Assembly (NCBI GenBank): GCA_035249305.1
Contig: DATFGQ010000065.1
Coordinates: forward strand, 31,759-95,758
DNA from: DASUNP01 sp035249305
GTDB lineage: Bacteria; Acidobacteriota; Blastocatellia; UBA7656
DNA: 64,000 nucleotides
Reading direction: 5' to 3'
The notes under the pieces are model-generated. The model ran no database searches. It saw nothing but the letters and a program-made list of their open reading frames with translations, and was not told the DNA's origin. Both the position numbers and the translations under genes were made by a program. Shown here in pieces: positions 20,425 through 28,721 of the stretch (its first letter is position 1; every line of letters starts with the position of its first letter).

Positions 20425-21690
20425 CTACTGCTTCGTTCTCTTGCCGATGCAATAGAGGTTCTGAGTCGTGCGAATGAATATCTGGCCGTCTGAGATCGCG
20501 GGCGAGCTGAGGCAATAATCGTTCAGGTTATTCTCGGCCAGCACCTCGAACTTCGGCCCAGCCTTCAGGACCGTCGTCAGCCCGTCTTCGTTCGTAATGT
20601 ATATCTTGCCGTCGGCGAGCACAGGCGACGCGCTGTAGGTGCCCGGCTTGATCCGCTCAGGCCCGTAGATCGCCTGGCCGGTCTTCGCGTCGAGGCACCA
20701 CATCACACCCTTGTCGTCGACGACATAAAAATACTTGCCGTCGGTGACGGGCGTAGGAACGTCAGGCCCTTTGTCGAAAGCCCAGGCGCGGTGCGTCTCG
20801 GTTATGTCGCCGCGCCCGCCCGCGCGGATCGCCAGCAGCGGCTTGATCCGCGTAGGCGCGTAGACCATATCGCCCGAGACGACGGGCGACGCGACTATGC
20901 GGTAGAAAGGATGGTTTTCGGGGTTGAGTCCGTTCGAGCGCCAAAGCTCTTTGCCCGTCGCAGGGTCATGGCCCGTCACCACGTCGCCCCCGGTTATGAC
21001 GATCTCGACAGTCTTCCCGTACTTGAGCAGCGCGGGCGTAGTGTAGGAATCGGGAGACTCTCTGATGGCGCTCGTGGCGCGATCTACCTTCCACAGGTTC
21101 TTGCCCGTAGTCTTGTTTATCCGCATCACGTAGGAAGGGTCGTCCGTCTTCATCCCGTGAAGGACCTGCACGTAGAGCGAGTCTTCGTACAGGAGCGGCG
21201 ACGACGCGTAGCCCCAGTTCAGCCCGAACGCGCCATACTCTTTTTGAATGTCGCGCGCCCAGACCTCAGCGCCCGCGAAGTCGAACGCCTTGAGGACGCC
21301 GGTCCCCGTCATCACCCACACGTGCTTGCCGTCGGTCACGGGCGAGGGCGAAGACATGTTCTGCTTGCGGAGCTTGAGGTTCCCGCCCCCTAACCGCTTC
21401 TTCCACAACACGGTCGGCTTGTTGCGGTCGACGGCCCACAAAAAGAGGTCGTCGCCTTCCGCGACGTTCAAGAAGATGCGGTCGCCCCAGATTATGGGCG
21501 TCGAGCCGCTGAAGGCAGGCATCGAGAGCTTCCATGTGACGTTCTCCTCCGCGCTCCAGGTGGTCGGGAGATTCTTCTCCGCGCTCACGCCGTTGAGCGA
21601 AGGGCCGCGCCACTGCGGCCAGTTTTCGGCCAAAGCTGTTGAAAAACCGAGTGACAGGATGGCAACGAACAGGATGATTCTGTGTCTCAC
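20425..21690 (-). CDS. Secreted PQQ-type beta-propeller protein
   Basis: The protein is 421 residues with a GTG start at 21690; AAGGAG lies 6 bases before it. The signal peptide is about residues 1-21 (STALA). The mature start ENWPQWRGP and blades with INKTTGKNLWKVD, DPATGKELWRSN and DAKTGQAIYGPE mark the family. It is the likely first gene of a group running through the small membrane protein and the two hydrolases, so a shared role in handling extracellular peptides or esters is plausible but unproven. Confidence 0.92.
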   Translation of the reverse strand: MRHRIILFVAILSLGFSTALAENWPQWRGPSLNGVSAEKNLPTTWSAEENVTWKLSMPAFSGSTPIIWGDRIFLNVAEGDDLFLWAVDRNKPTVLWKKRLGGGNLKLRKQNMSSPSPVTDGKHVWVMTGTGVLKAFDFAGAEVWARDIQKEYGAFGLNWGYASSPLLYEDSLYVQVLHGMKTDDPSYVMRINKTTGKNLWKVDRATSAIRESPDSYTTPALLKYGKTVEIVITGGDVVTGHDPATGKELWRSNGLNPENHPFYRIVASPVVSGDMVYAPTRIKPLLAIRAGGRGDITETHRAWAFDKGPDVPTPVTDGKYFYVVDDKGVMWCLDAKTGQAIYGPERIKPGTYSASPVLADGKIYITNEDGLTTVLKAGPKFEVLAENNLNDYCLSSPAISDGQIFIRTTQNLYCIGKRTKQ

Positions 21691-21796
21691 GTTTCACTCC
21701 TTGATTGGGATGCGTAAATAGTAAATCAAACTCCCCGAAAGTAGAAAGCCGCCGCCGAAAAAGTGGAACAAAACCGGCGGCCCGTCCGTCAAAGGA

Positions 21797-21869
21797 AGTG
21801 CTGAGTCCTGAGTGCTGAGTGCTGAGTAAAAACCGGCACTCAGCACTCAGCACTCAGGACTCAGGACTT
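21797..21869. repeat. GAGTCCTGAGTGCT palindromic repeat, copy 2
   Basis: Two arms of about 31 bases face each other across an AAAAACCGG centre. The left arm runs AGTGCTGAGTCC... and the right arm, read as reverse complement, differs from it at about two positions. Each arm is a run of TGAGTCC/TGAGTGC heptamers. It lies between two divergent genes and ends just before the ribosome binding site of the intradiol-dioxygenase-like gene. It would form a strong hairpin in DNA or RNA. Confidence 0.8.
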
Positions 21870-21879
21870 GGAGAAGAGG

Positions 21880-22425
21880 ATGAAAAGCATAGCTGTTCTG
21901 GTCATCGTGTTGATGACTTCGATATGTTCCGGGCGAGTCGTCGAGCAAGCGAGCAGCGACGCGCCCTGGCAGATTACGATCACTTCGAAGGAAGAGCCCG
22001 GTGAGCCTTTAATAGTATCGGGCAGCGTCTACGGCCCGGACGGCGTGATGCCGCTCAAAGGCGCCTCGGTCTACGTCTACCAGACGGACATAACAGGCTA
22101 CTACACGCCCGGCGGCCGAGACAGCTCAAACCCACGGCTGAAAGGGACGATGCGGACCGACGACAAAGGCCGGTACGAGTTTCGGACTATAAAGCCTGGC
22201 CCCTACCCGAGCGCGCGAATCCCCGCGCACATCCATTACGTTGTGTCAGCCGACGGCTACAAGCAGAGAGTGTTTGAGATAGTCTTTGAAGGCGACCCGA
22301 ACATCACGGACCGCATACGATCGGACGCGGCGAACGAGGAGAGCGGGTATTCGATAAGGAAGCTTGAGCGCGACAAGGATAACCTCTTGCGCTGCGTCCA
22401 AGACATAAAGCTGAAACGGAACTGA
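21880..22425 (+). CDS. Exported intradiol-dioxygenase-fold protein
   Basis: The protein is 181 residues from the ATG at 21880 (GGAGAAGAGG upstream; the TTG at 21868 is rejected). It has a signal peptide (about 1-20). The core matches the C-terminal half of protocatechuate 3,4-dioxygenases: GSVYGPDGVMPLKGASVYVYQTD (quoted in two parts here as GSVYGPDGVMPL and KGASVYVYQTD), GYYTPGG, GRYEFRTIKPGPYP and IPAHIHY. The Tyr residues in GYYTP and GPYP and the two His of HIH correspond to the four iron ligands. Intradiol enzymes are normally cytoplasmic, so an exported short version may act on aromatic compounds outside the cell or have another role. Transcribed alone, away from its neighbours. Confidence 0.88.
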   Translation: MKSIAVLVIVLMTSICSGRVVEQASSDAPWQITITSKEEPGEPLIVSGSVYGPDGVMPLKGASVYVYQTDITGYYTPGGRDSSNPRLKGTMRTDDKGRYEFRTIKPGPYPSARIPAHIHYVVSADGYKQRVFEIVFEGDPNITDRIRSDAANEESGYSIRKLERDKDNLLRCVQDIKLKRN

Positions 22426-22430
22426 TGCCC

Positions 22431-22645
22431 AAAAGTCCCCGAAGGGGACAGATAAAACAGCCAGGGGCAACGCCCCTGGAAATCGGTCGTCATACAACGA
22501 GAAGCCCTGAAAGGGCGCGATAAGAGTATCGCCCTTTCAGGGCTTTGTTTTGTATGCATGCATCACCCGGCGCGATGCGCCGGGCTATCGAATCTCGCCT
22601 CTTCGAGGCTTTATATTGAATCGCGCTCCTTCGGAGCTTTGATGT
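22431..22645. repeat. Short-hairpin array, copy 1 (degenerate, no clear terminal repeats)
   Basis: Successive palindromes: AGTCCCCGAAGGGGAC, CCAGGGGC-aa-CGCCCCTGG, a long stem AAGCCCTGAAAGGGCG paired with CGCCCTTTCAGGGCTT, CCCGGCGC-gat-GCGCCGGG, GCCTCTTCGAGGC and GCTCCTTCGGAGC, with linkers like TATTGAAT. The order of the first three long stems is the same as in the copies at 37.8 and 44.4 kb. The outer terminal repeats found there are missing or decayed here. It fills the gap between two convergent genes. Confidence 0.8.
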
Positions 22646-22674
22646 ATTCTCACATCGAAGAGGCCGCCGATGCT

Positions 22675-23940
22675 TTAACCCAACTCCAGGGCCTTTATCG
22701 TCTTGCGGTCGCGCAGGTAGAGCTTCGTCCCGACGAGCGTCGGCACGGTCCAGGCTTTGTTCTGTAGCACCTGGGCCTTTGACAGCACCTTCACCCCGCC
22801 CGGCGTCGGCGCGGCAAGCGCGAGGTTCCCGTCTTCATCAAGAATGATCAGCTTGTCATCGGCGAGAAGGAACGTAGACTTTGGAAAGTCGCGGTTCTGA
22901 AAGGCGACTTTGCCAGTCTTTACGTTAACGGCCGTCAGAAAGGCAGGGCCGAAATCGCCGCTCGAAGCGTAAACGTAATCGCCTATCCGTATGGCGTTGC
23001 CGTGGTGGACGCGCAGGCGGTTATGGAACCAGACTTCGGTCGCCGTAGTCTTCCCGCCCTTCTGCGCGAGCCTCAGCACGCGGCTCCCGCCGTTGTAGGC
23101 CGAAGAGACGAACAGCAGATTGTCTTCGCCCCAGACGGGCGTGCTGATGTTCAAGCCCCACTCGGTCGCGTGCGGGTGGCTCCACAGCAGGTCGCCGTTA
23201 TTAGGGTCTACCCCGACTATCTCTTTGCCCAGGAAAGCGACTAACTGATCCTGGCCGTCGACGTTTATTAAGACGTGCGAAGCCGGGCTGGTCATAAAGT
23301 CATGCTTCTTCCAGACGATCGCGCCGTCCTTCTGGTTGAAGGCCGCCAGCGCCTGACCCGCCCCGCCCAGGTTCAGGATGATCGTCTCTTTGTAGGCCAG
23401 CGGGCTGCAAGAATAACCGCGGTCCTCGAACGACCCGTTATACTCTTTGTAAAAATCGTGCGACCAGACGACCTTCCCTGTCTCTTTATTGAGGCAGTGC
23501 AGCCGCGCGGTCGCGCCTACGGCGTAGATCATGTTGCCGACGATCAGCGGGGTCGCGTGCGGGCCTTTGCCGAACTGGTAGTCGGTGGCTTTGCCGTAGA
23601 CTACGGTCGGCGCGGAATATGTGTACTCCCAGACGGTCTTGCCCGTCGCCGCGTCGAGCGCGATGATCGTCTCCTCCTCGCCTTTGCTGTACATAGTGTA
23701 GAGGCGCGGACCATCTACGAGGATCGACGAATGGCCTTCGCCCAGCGGGCGGCTCCAAAGCTCTCGCGGCCCCGTCGCGGGCCACGAGGCAGCAAGCCCT
23801 TTTGACGCCGACTTGAAGTTGCGGTTAGGGCCGCCCCACTGCGACCAGTCGTTGGCGGCGGCCGGGTGCGCCAGCGTTACCAACAGCAGAAAGGCGGCGC
23901 ATCGAGCGAGCAGATTCTTCTCAAGCAGTCTCGACCTCAT
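22675..23940 (-). CDS. Secreted PQQ-type beta-propeller protein
   Basis: The protein is 421 residues from the ATG at 23938-23940, with GGAGGTG upstream; a longer ORF to 24015 has no such signal. The signal peptide is about residues 1-29 (HPAAA). The mature start NDWSQWGGPNRNF is a variant of the usual RGP motif. Blade repeats include DAATGKTVWEYT, NKETGKVVWSHD and DPNNGDLLWSHP, and it ends IKALELG. It follows another propeller gene (24.0 kb) and the ABC transporter operon on the same strand, with 84 bases between. Confidence 0.9.
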   Translation of the reverse strand: MRSRLLEKNLLARCAAFLLLVTLAHPAAANDWSQWGGPNRNFKSASKGLAASWPATGPRELWSRPLGEGHSSILVDGPRLYTMYSKGEEETIIALDAATGKTVWEYTYSAPTVVYGKATDYQFGKGPHATPLIVGNMIYAVGATARLHCLNKETGKVVWSHDFYKEYNGSFEDRGYSCSPLAYKETIILNLGGAGQALAAFNQKDGAIVWKKHDFMTSPASHVLINVDGQDQLVAFLGKEIVGVDPNNGDLLWSHPHATEWGLNISTPVWGEDNLLFVSSAYNGGSRVLRLAQKGGKTTATEVWFHNRLRVHHGNAIRIGDYVYASSGDFGPAFLTAVNVKTGKVAFQNRDFPKSTFLLADDKLIILDEDGNLALAAPTPGGVKVLSKAQVLQNKAWTVPTLVGTKLYLRDRKTIKALELG

Positions 23941-24024
23941 AGGTACACCTCCGCTGAATAGATCTGGTTTAGCTCTGTTAGACACCCGCGCCGCACGGGT
24001 TGTTCCAGACTTCATCGCCCGCCT

Positions 24025-25335
24025 CTATTCGAGGCCCCAGAGCGCAAGCGTCGATGCATCTTTTATCAGTAATCGGTTGCCGACCACAACCGGGTGCGCC
24101 CACGTGGGGCTTTGAGCCACGGTGTATTTCTTCAGAGGCTCGAACGCCGTAGCGCCCTTTCGCGCTACGGTCAGCTCCGCGTCATTATTCAAGATGAAGA
24201 GCAGACCGCCCGCCGCGATCAACGAAGCGTTCTCGCCCTCGCGCCCCTCGGTCGTCCACACGGTAGCCCCCGTCCGCGCGTCGAGGCTGAAGAACTGCCC
24301 CTTTCGCTTGTGTGAGAGGCCGAACAGGTGATCGCCTACGAGGACGGGAGTGTTCATGTACATAGATACTTGCGGGTTATGCCAGACCTGTTCGGCCTTC
24401 CACTTTCCGCCGCTCATATGAGGCTTGATTGCGAAAGTCCCTTTGTCGATGCCGGAAAAGATCAGCGTATCTTTGTAGACGACTGGAGTGACGATATTCT
24501 GGTCGTATTCGGTCGTGAAAGGCATTTGCCATAAAAGCTCACCCGTGGCGGCGGAGACGGCAATCAGATTCTTCTCCGATTGCGTGACGATCTGCCGCGC
24601 CCCGCCTATGTCGACTATGATCGGCGAAGCGTAGCCCGGCCCGTCACCTCTCCAGCTCCATTTCACTTCGCCCGTGTCGGCGTTGAACGCGGCAAGCATG
24701 CCGCCCTCGCTCCCGCCTACGTGAGCTATGACAAGGTTGTCGACGACGAGCGGCGACATCGCCGAGCCGTAGAGCGGGGATGTCACTTTAAAATCTTTTG
24801 AGAAATCTTTGCGCCATCTCAGCTTGCCCGTCTGGGCGTCGAGGCTCGAAAGGACGCCGCTTATGCTCAGCGCGTAGAGCTTCCCGCCCGAGATCACGGG
24901 CGTCGATTTCGGCCCTTTGCCGTGACCGACGGCGGCCGGGTTCACCGTGTAAGAGACGCCGTTACGCTCGCTCCAGATCACCTTCCCGGTGTTCAGGTCG
25001 ATGGCGGAGACGACCTCCTCTTCGCCCTGACGCGTCTGTATGTAAACTCGGTCGCCCGCGACGACCGGCGATGAATGGCCTTCGCCGACGGGCGTCTTCC
25101 ATTTGAGCTTCAGGCTTTCGGGCCACGTTTTCGGGGCCGTGAACGAAGCTACAACGCCGTCGCGATTCGGCCCGCGCCACCCAGGCCAGTCTTGCGCAAA
25201 TGTGACTGCGCTTAATGCAATAAGATTCACCACGGAGGCGCAGAGCGCACAGAGAATGCGCAGAGCAGAATTATGTTTTCTCTGCGTAAACTTTGTATCC
25301 TCTGTGTCTCTGCGGTGAGATTTTTTCTTAGTCAT
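24025..25335 (-). CDS. Secreted PQQ-type beta-propeller protein with repeat-derived N-terminus
   Basis: The protein is 436 residues from the ATG at 25333-25335, which has GGAGTAAGAG upstream and lies 5 bases after the ABC permease stop. A far longer ORF to 25512 has no support. The signal-peptide region (about residues 1-48) is unusual: SHRRDTEDTKFTQRK followed by a hydrophobic stretch is the translation of a CACCGCAGAG-type palindromic repeat. The mature protein opens QDWPGWRGPNRDGV and has blades with DLNTGKVIWSE, DAQTGKLRWRKD and NADTGEVKWSWR. Its link to the FtsX-type exporter suggests coexpression. Confidence 0.9.
   Translation of the reverse strand: MTKKKSHRRDTEDTKFTQRKHNSALRILCALCASVVNLIALSAVTFAQDWPGWRGPNRDGVVASFTAPKTWPESLKLKWKTPVGEGHSSPVVAGDRVYIQTRQGEEEVVSAIDLNTGKVIWSERNGVSYTVNPAAVGHGKGPKSTPVISGGKLYALSISGVLSSLDAQTGKLRWRKDFSKDFKVTSPLYGSAMSPLVVDNLVIAHVGGSEGGMLAAFNADTGEVKWSWRGDGPGYASPIIVDIGGARQIVTQSEKNLIAVSAATGELLWQMPFTTEYDQNIVTPVVYKDTLIFSGIDKGTFAIKPHMSGGKWKAEQVWHNPQVSMYMNTPVLVGDHLFGLSHKRKGQFFSLDARTGATVWTTEGREGENASLIAAGGLLFILNNDAELTVARKGATAFEPLKKYTVAQSPTWAHPVVVGNRLLIKDASTLALWGLE
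25227..25320. repeat. CACCGCAGAGRCRCAGAG-type palindromic repeat inside a coding region
   Basis: The left arm CACCACGGAGGCGCAGAG (25228-25245) and the right arm CTCTGTGTCTCTGCGGTG (25300-25317) are imperfect inverted copies, with inner copies of GCGCAGAG and CTCTGCG around the centre. This type of palindrome is widespread as a dispersed repeat in several phyla. Here it is translated: it supplies much of the first 40 residues of the adjacent propeller protein. Confidence 0.75.
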
Positions 25336-25340
25336 AACTC

Positions 25341-28300
25341 TTACTCCGATCTTAAAGCGGGCAACAGCGGGGAGCGCAGCGCGGCCACGGTGGCCAGCAG
25401 CGACGCCGCGAGCCCTGTGACCATCACCAGCACCAGCAATGCCGCGAGCGACCCCGTCGGCAGACGGCCGCCCCTCGCAAGCAGCGCGGGCGCAATGGCT
25501 ATCAAAGCGCACGCCGCCCCGGTTAGCAACCCGCAGAACAACAGCCAGGCGTTTTCCGCAACTACCATAAGCGTAAAATGCGACGAGCGGTAGCCCATGG
25601 CCCTGAGCAGGGCAAGCTCGCGCCTGCGCTCCAAGACATTCCTGAGCAACACCGTCGCCAGCCCGAGCGTGCCGAGCAGGAGGCCGAGCCCGCCGAGCGT
25701 CTGGAAGGTTGAAAGATATGTGTTCTCGACTCGATGAAAGCCGGCCAGCCGCTCGGCGGTCCGCGTCACGTCGAACCCGTAATCGCTCAACCGGTCTTCG
25801 AGCAGCGCCGCCGCTTCGGAAGACTTCTCTTGCGGAACGTCGAGCAGGAAGAAGCGATACCCCTCCTGGTCCGGGAACTCGCGGGTGAAATTCTTTTCGC
25901 TCATAAGCAGCTCGCCTTGAAAGACGCTGTCGGCGAGCGACGCGACCAGCCGCAGCCTCAGAGGTTCCGCCCCGCCGCTATCGATCGTGATCTCGTCGCC
26001 GAGCTTTTTGTGCAACACGTAGGTCATCGAATTCGCATCGGCGATGACGGGGATCGCGCCCGTTCGGTCTTCCCTTTCCAGCAACAGCCACGGGTTCTGT
26101 TTCTCTTCGCTCGTCTCGGCAAGCGAATCCTGAAACGCGAAGCGGTTGCTTTCGACAAAACCCGGCCCCGGCGCAAGCATCCGAGGGTTGCGCGGCTGGT
26201 AAAGATTCAAGCAGCTCGCGTCATCTCCGGGCCGCAGCCGAAACCGCGTAAAGCTCACCTCGTCGAGCAGATTATTCTGATCCGCAAAGAGGTTTAACGT
26301 CTCGCGCCCTTCTTCGGTTACAGGATCGGAGACGAGCGGCACGACCGATTCCGCGAGCAGAGCGTACCCGCCGGTCCCTGACTTACTGCCTGTCGAAGCC
26401 TCCGTGCTGTCGCGCCTGAAAGCGTCTACCGCGACGATTATGAAAGTCGCCGAAGCAATCAGCGCGATGCACAGGACGCTTCGGCCCGGCCTGTAAGTAA
26501 CGTTCCTGAATCCGAGCTGTGAGACAGACCACCATCCCTGCCCCCCGATTGCGCCCCTCTTATCCTTGCGGAGCCGCGCCGACTGGTAACAGACGAACGC
26601 GACGAGCAGCGTTATTCCCGCGCCGAAAAATCCCGCCACCTGCCCTATCAACCCGAGCGAGGCGGACGCGAGCAACGCCACGCCGATCACGCCAAATGCG
26701 ATCGCGGCAATCAAAGGGCGAGAAAGACTGCTTTCGCCTTTCGCTTTTCGCCTGTTGCCTTTTGCTCGCTCCATCCCGCCGCCGAGCAGGCTGCGGGGAG
26801 AGGCGGCCGCCACTGCGCGCAGGGTCCAGTAGATGAAGATGAGTGCGGCGACGACGCCTCCCACGCCGCCGATGATCAGAGAAGTCGGCGAGATGTGGAG
26901 GCTCAAGAGCCGCGTGCCGACCGCGTCGACCCACCACGTCCGCAGCCCGTACATCATCAGCCACCCGTACAAGGCCGCGCCCGCGAGCCCGACGAGGCTC
27001 CCTACGGTTGCCAGGATCAAACCTTCAGTCAAAAACAGGTTTCGTATCTTTGAGCCGGCGAAGCCTGCCGCGCGAAGTATGCCGATCTCTCTCAGCCGCT
27101 GCTCGATGCCTAGCTTGAAGAATAACCCCACGAGCATCAACGCGGAGATAACCAGGAAGAAACTGAAATAGACGAAGTACTCGCCGAAGTCCGTCGCGCC
27201 GCGCGACGCCGCGAGCCCCTCGGCCCGCACGTCGAAGACCGACAGACCCATTTGAAGCGGGTTTACCGAACTCCTCAGACTATCGGCATACGACGAGGCC
27301 GCTGATTCAAGCGTAGCCCCGGCCGGCGGCGTGAGCCGCAAAGAGGTTAGCCGCCCGTAACGCGATTGCCATAGCCGCTGACCGTCTTCGAGAACGACGA
27401 AGGCTTTTGGAGTCGCGCGGTATCGGTCCCAGTAGTCTTCGTCCTTCGGCCGTATGCGGTCGAGGTCCATAGGGAACGGCGGGTCCCAATCGCCTATGCT
27501 CTCGGCGCCGGTTATGCCAGGATAATCCGGCACCAGGTTTCGATCCGCCGCCGCGCCCGCGATCGGCGTGATGCCGACCAGTTGGAACTTCGATTTTTCA
27601 GTCTTCAAACTCCCTTCCTGCTGCCAGACGTAGTATTCAAGCTCCACCTCATCGCCCACGCGCGCGCCGAGGTCACTCGCGGCCCACTCGTTCAAGATTA
27701 ACGGCGGCAATTGCGAACCGGCTTGCGACGCCTGGCCGAGCGATTGAAACTTCTCTCGACTGATCGCCGAGACTACTGAGTAAGGAACCTCTCTCTGATT
27801 CGCGCGGATACTGTTCGCGAGATAAGTCAAGACGCCCGACGCTGACATGCCGGATTTCGCGGCGGTCGCCTTGGCATTGTCGGCCAGCGCGTCCGAGATG
27901 ATCGCCGTGTCGCTCTCTAAAGCGATGGCGTTCTGATCCGTGATCGGGCGAATCTTCACGGCGAGGTCTTCGAGCGCGAAAGCTTCTTTTAAGATCGCTT
28001 CAAGAGCTTGACCGCCGCCGGCTTTATTGCCCGATACGAGAATGGCGTTTACGCGCGCGGGCTGTTCGAGGTCGCGCTGTAGCCGGCGGAGCGGCACGAA
28101 GAGAGTCCGCGCGGCCCCCTGTTGCGGGCGTATGGAGAAATCGCCTAGCTCTGAAGTTGAAAGGACGCCTTTGATCGTCAAACGGATCGTGCGGCCGAGG
28201 TCGTCTTTGCGCCCGTGCAGAGATTCGGCGTGGATCGCTGAAGGCTTTTCGATCGTAAGCAGCAGCGAGTCGCCGGCCGCGCCGCCCACCTCTTCGACGA

Positions 28301-28721
28301 GGCCGCCGCTAACGAAGACGTTGTTGCCTTCGAGCGGCTGGGCTTGGCCTTCGCGCCCGTGAAACCTCCAGAAGCGTTCGTCGACGCCGTAGACCTGAAC
28401 GCCGCTCGCGCGACGCCCTTCGTGGCTCACCACGCCCTCGAACAGAATCAGAGGGCATGCGCTGTCGAAAGAATTGCGGAACTCGTTGTTAGCTTGAAGG
28501 TCGTCGGCGAGCTGTTCGCGGAAGAAGCTCGTCGAAGTGATGACGTGGTCCGTAGCGCCGAGCCTCGATAGAAAAAGGTCGCGCAGGCTCGCACGCACGG
28601 AGTCGCCGACGACGAGCGCGCCCGCGAGGACCGAGACGGCTATGGCGACTCCCGCGACTACGGCCAGGTTCGTGCGCCAGAAGTATGCGAGGTTATTTTT
28701 GAGGAGGGTTGCCGTTCTCAT
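25341..28721 (-). CDS. FtsX/MacB-type ABC transporter permease, double-module
   Basis: The protein is 1126 residues from the ATG at 28719-28721, which shares one base with the stop of the ATPase gene (TGATG). One helix near the N-terminus (VVAGVAIAVSVLAGALVVG) is followed by a large periplasmic domain, three helices around residues 520-650 (first FtsX domain, with LREIGILRAAGF), a short break, a further helix (CIALIASATFIIVAVDAF), a second periplasmic domain and a last group of three helices (second FtsX domain, with RRELALLRAMGYRSSHF). Such permeases move lipoproteins, lipids or peptides across the periplasm rather than importing. It pairs with the LolD-type ATPase immediately upstream. The substrate is unknown. 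Confidence 0.93.
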   Translation of the reverse strand: MRTATLLKNNLAYFWRTNLAVVAGVAIAVSVLAGALVVGDSVRASLRDLFLSRLGATDHVITSTSFFREQLADDLQANNEFRNSFDSACPLILFEGVVSHEGRRASGVQVYGVDERFWRFHGREGQAQPLEGNNVFVSGGLVEEVGGAAGDSLLLTIEKPSAIHAESLHGRKDDLGRTIRLTIKGVLSTSELGDFSIRPQQGAARTLFVPLRRLQRDLEQPARVNAILVSGNKAGGGQALEAILKEAFALEDLAVKIRPITDQNAIALESDTAIISDALADNAKATAAKSGMSASGVLTYLANSIRANQREVPYSVVSAISREKFQSLGQASQAGSQLPPLILNEWAASDLGARVGDEVELEYYVWQQEGSLKTEKSKFQLVGITPIAGAAADRNLVPDYPGITGAESIGDWDPPFPMDLDRIRPKDEDYWDRYRATPKAFVVLEDGQRLWQSRYGRLTSLRLTPPAGATLESAASSYADSLRSSVNPLQMGLSVFDVRAEGLAASRGATDFGEYFVYFSFFLVISALMLVGLFFKLGIEQRLREIGILRAAGFAGSKIRNLFLTEGLILATVGSLVGLAGAALYGWLMMYGLRTWWVDAVGTRLLSLHISPTSLIIGGVGGVVAALIFIYWTLRAVAAASPRSLLGGGMERAKGNRRKAKGESSLSRPLIAAIAFGVIGVALLASASLGLIGQVAGFFGAGITLLVAFVCYQSARLRKDKRGAIGGQGWWSVSQLGFRNVTYRPGRSVLCIALIASATFIIVAVDAFRRDSTEASTGSKSGTGGYALLAESVVPLVSDPVTEEGRETLNLFADQNNLLDEVSFTRFRLRPGDDASCLNLYQPRNPRMLAPGPGFVESNRFAFQDSLAETSEEKQNPWLLLEREDRTGAIPVIADANSMTYVLHKKLGDEITIDSGGAEPLRLRLVASLADSVFQGELLMSEKNFTREFPDQEGYRFFLLDVPQEKSSEAAALLEDRLSDYGFDVTRTAERLAGFHRVENTYLSTFQTLGGLGLLLGTLGLATVLLRNVLERRRELALLRAMGYRSSHFTLMVVAENAWLLFCGLLTGAACALIAIAPALLARGGRLPTGSLAALLVLVMVTGLAASLLATVAALRSPLLPALRSE

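Noticed and set aside
22431..22645. CRISPR array
   Set aside because: The repeated units are palindromes of differing sequence with short, conserved linkers, not identical direct repeats with unique spacers.
24025..25512. Longer start (25512) for the propeller gene
   Set aside because: The added N-terminus is read from the ABC permease gene in another frame and has no ribosome binding site; the ATG at 25335 has one.
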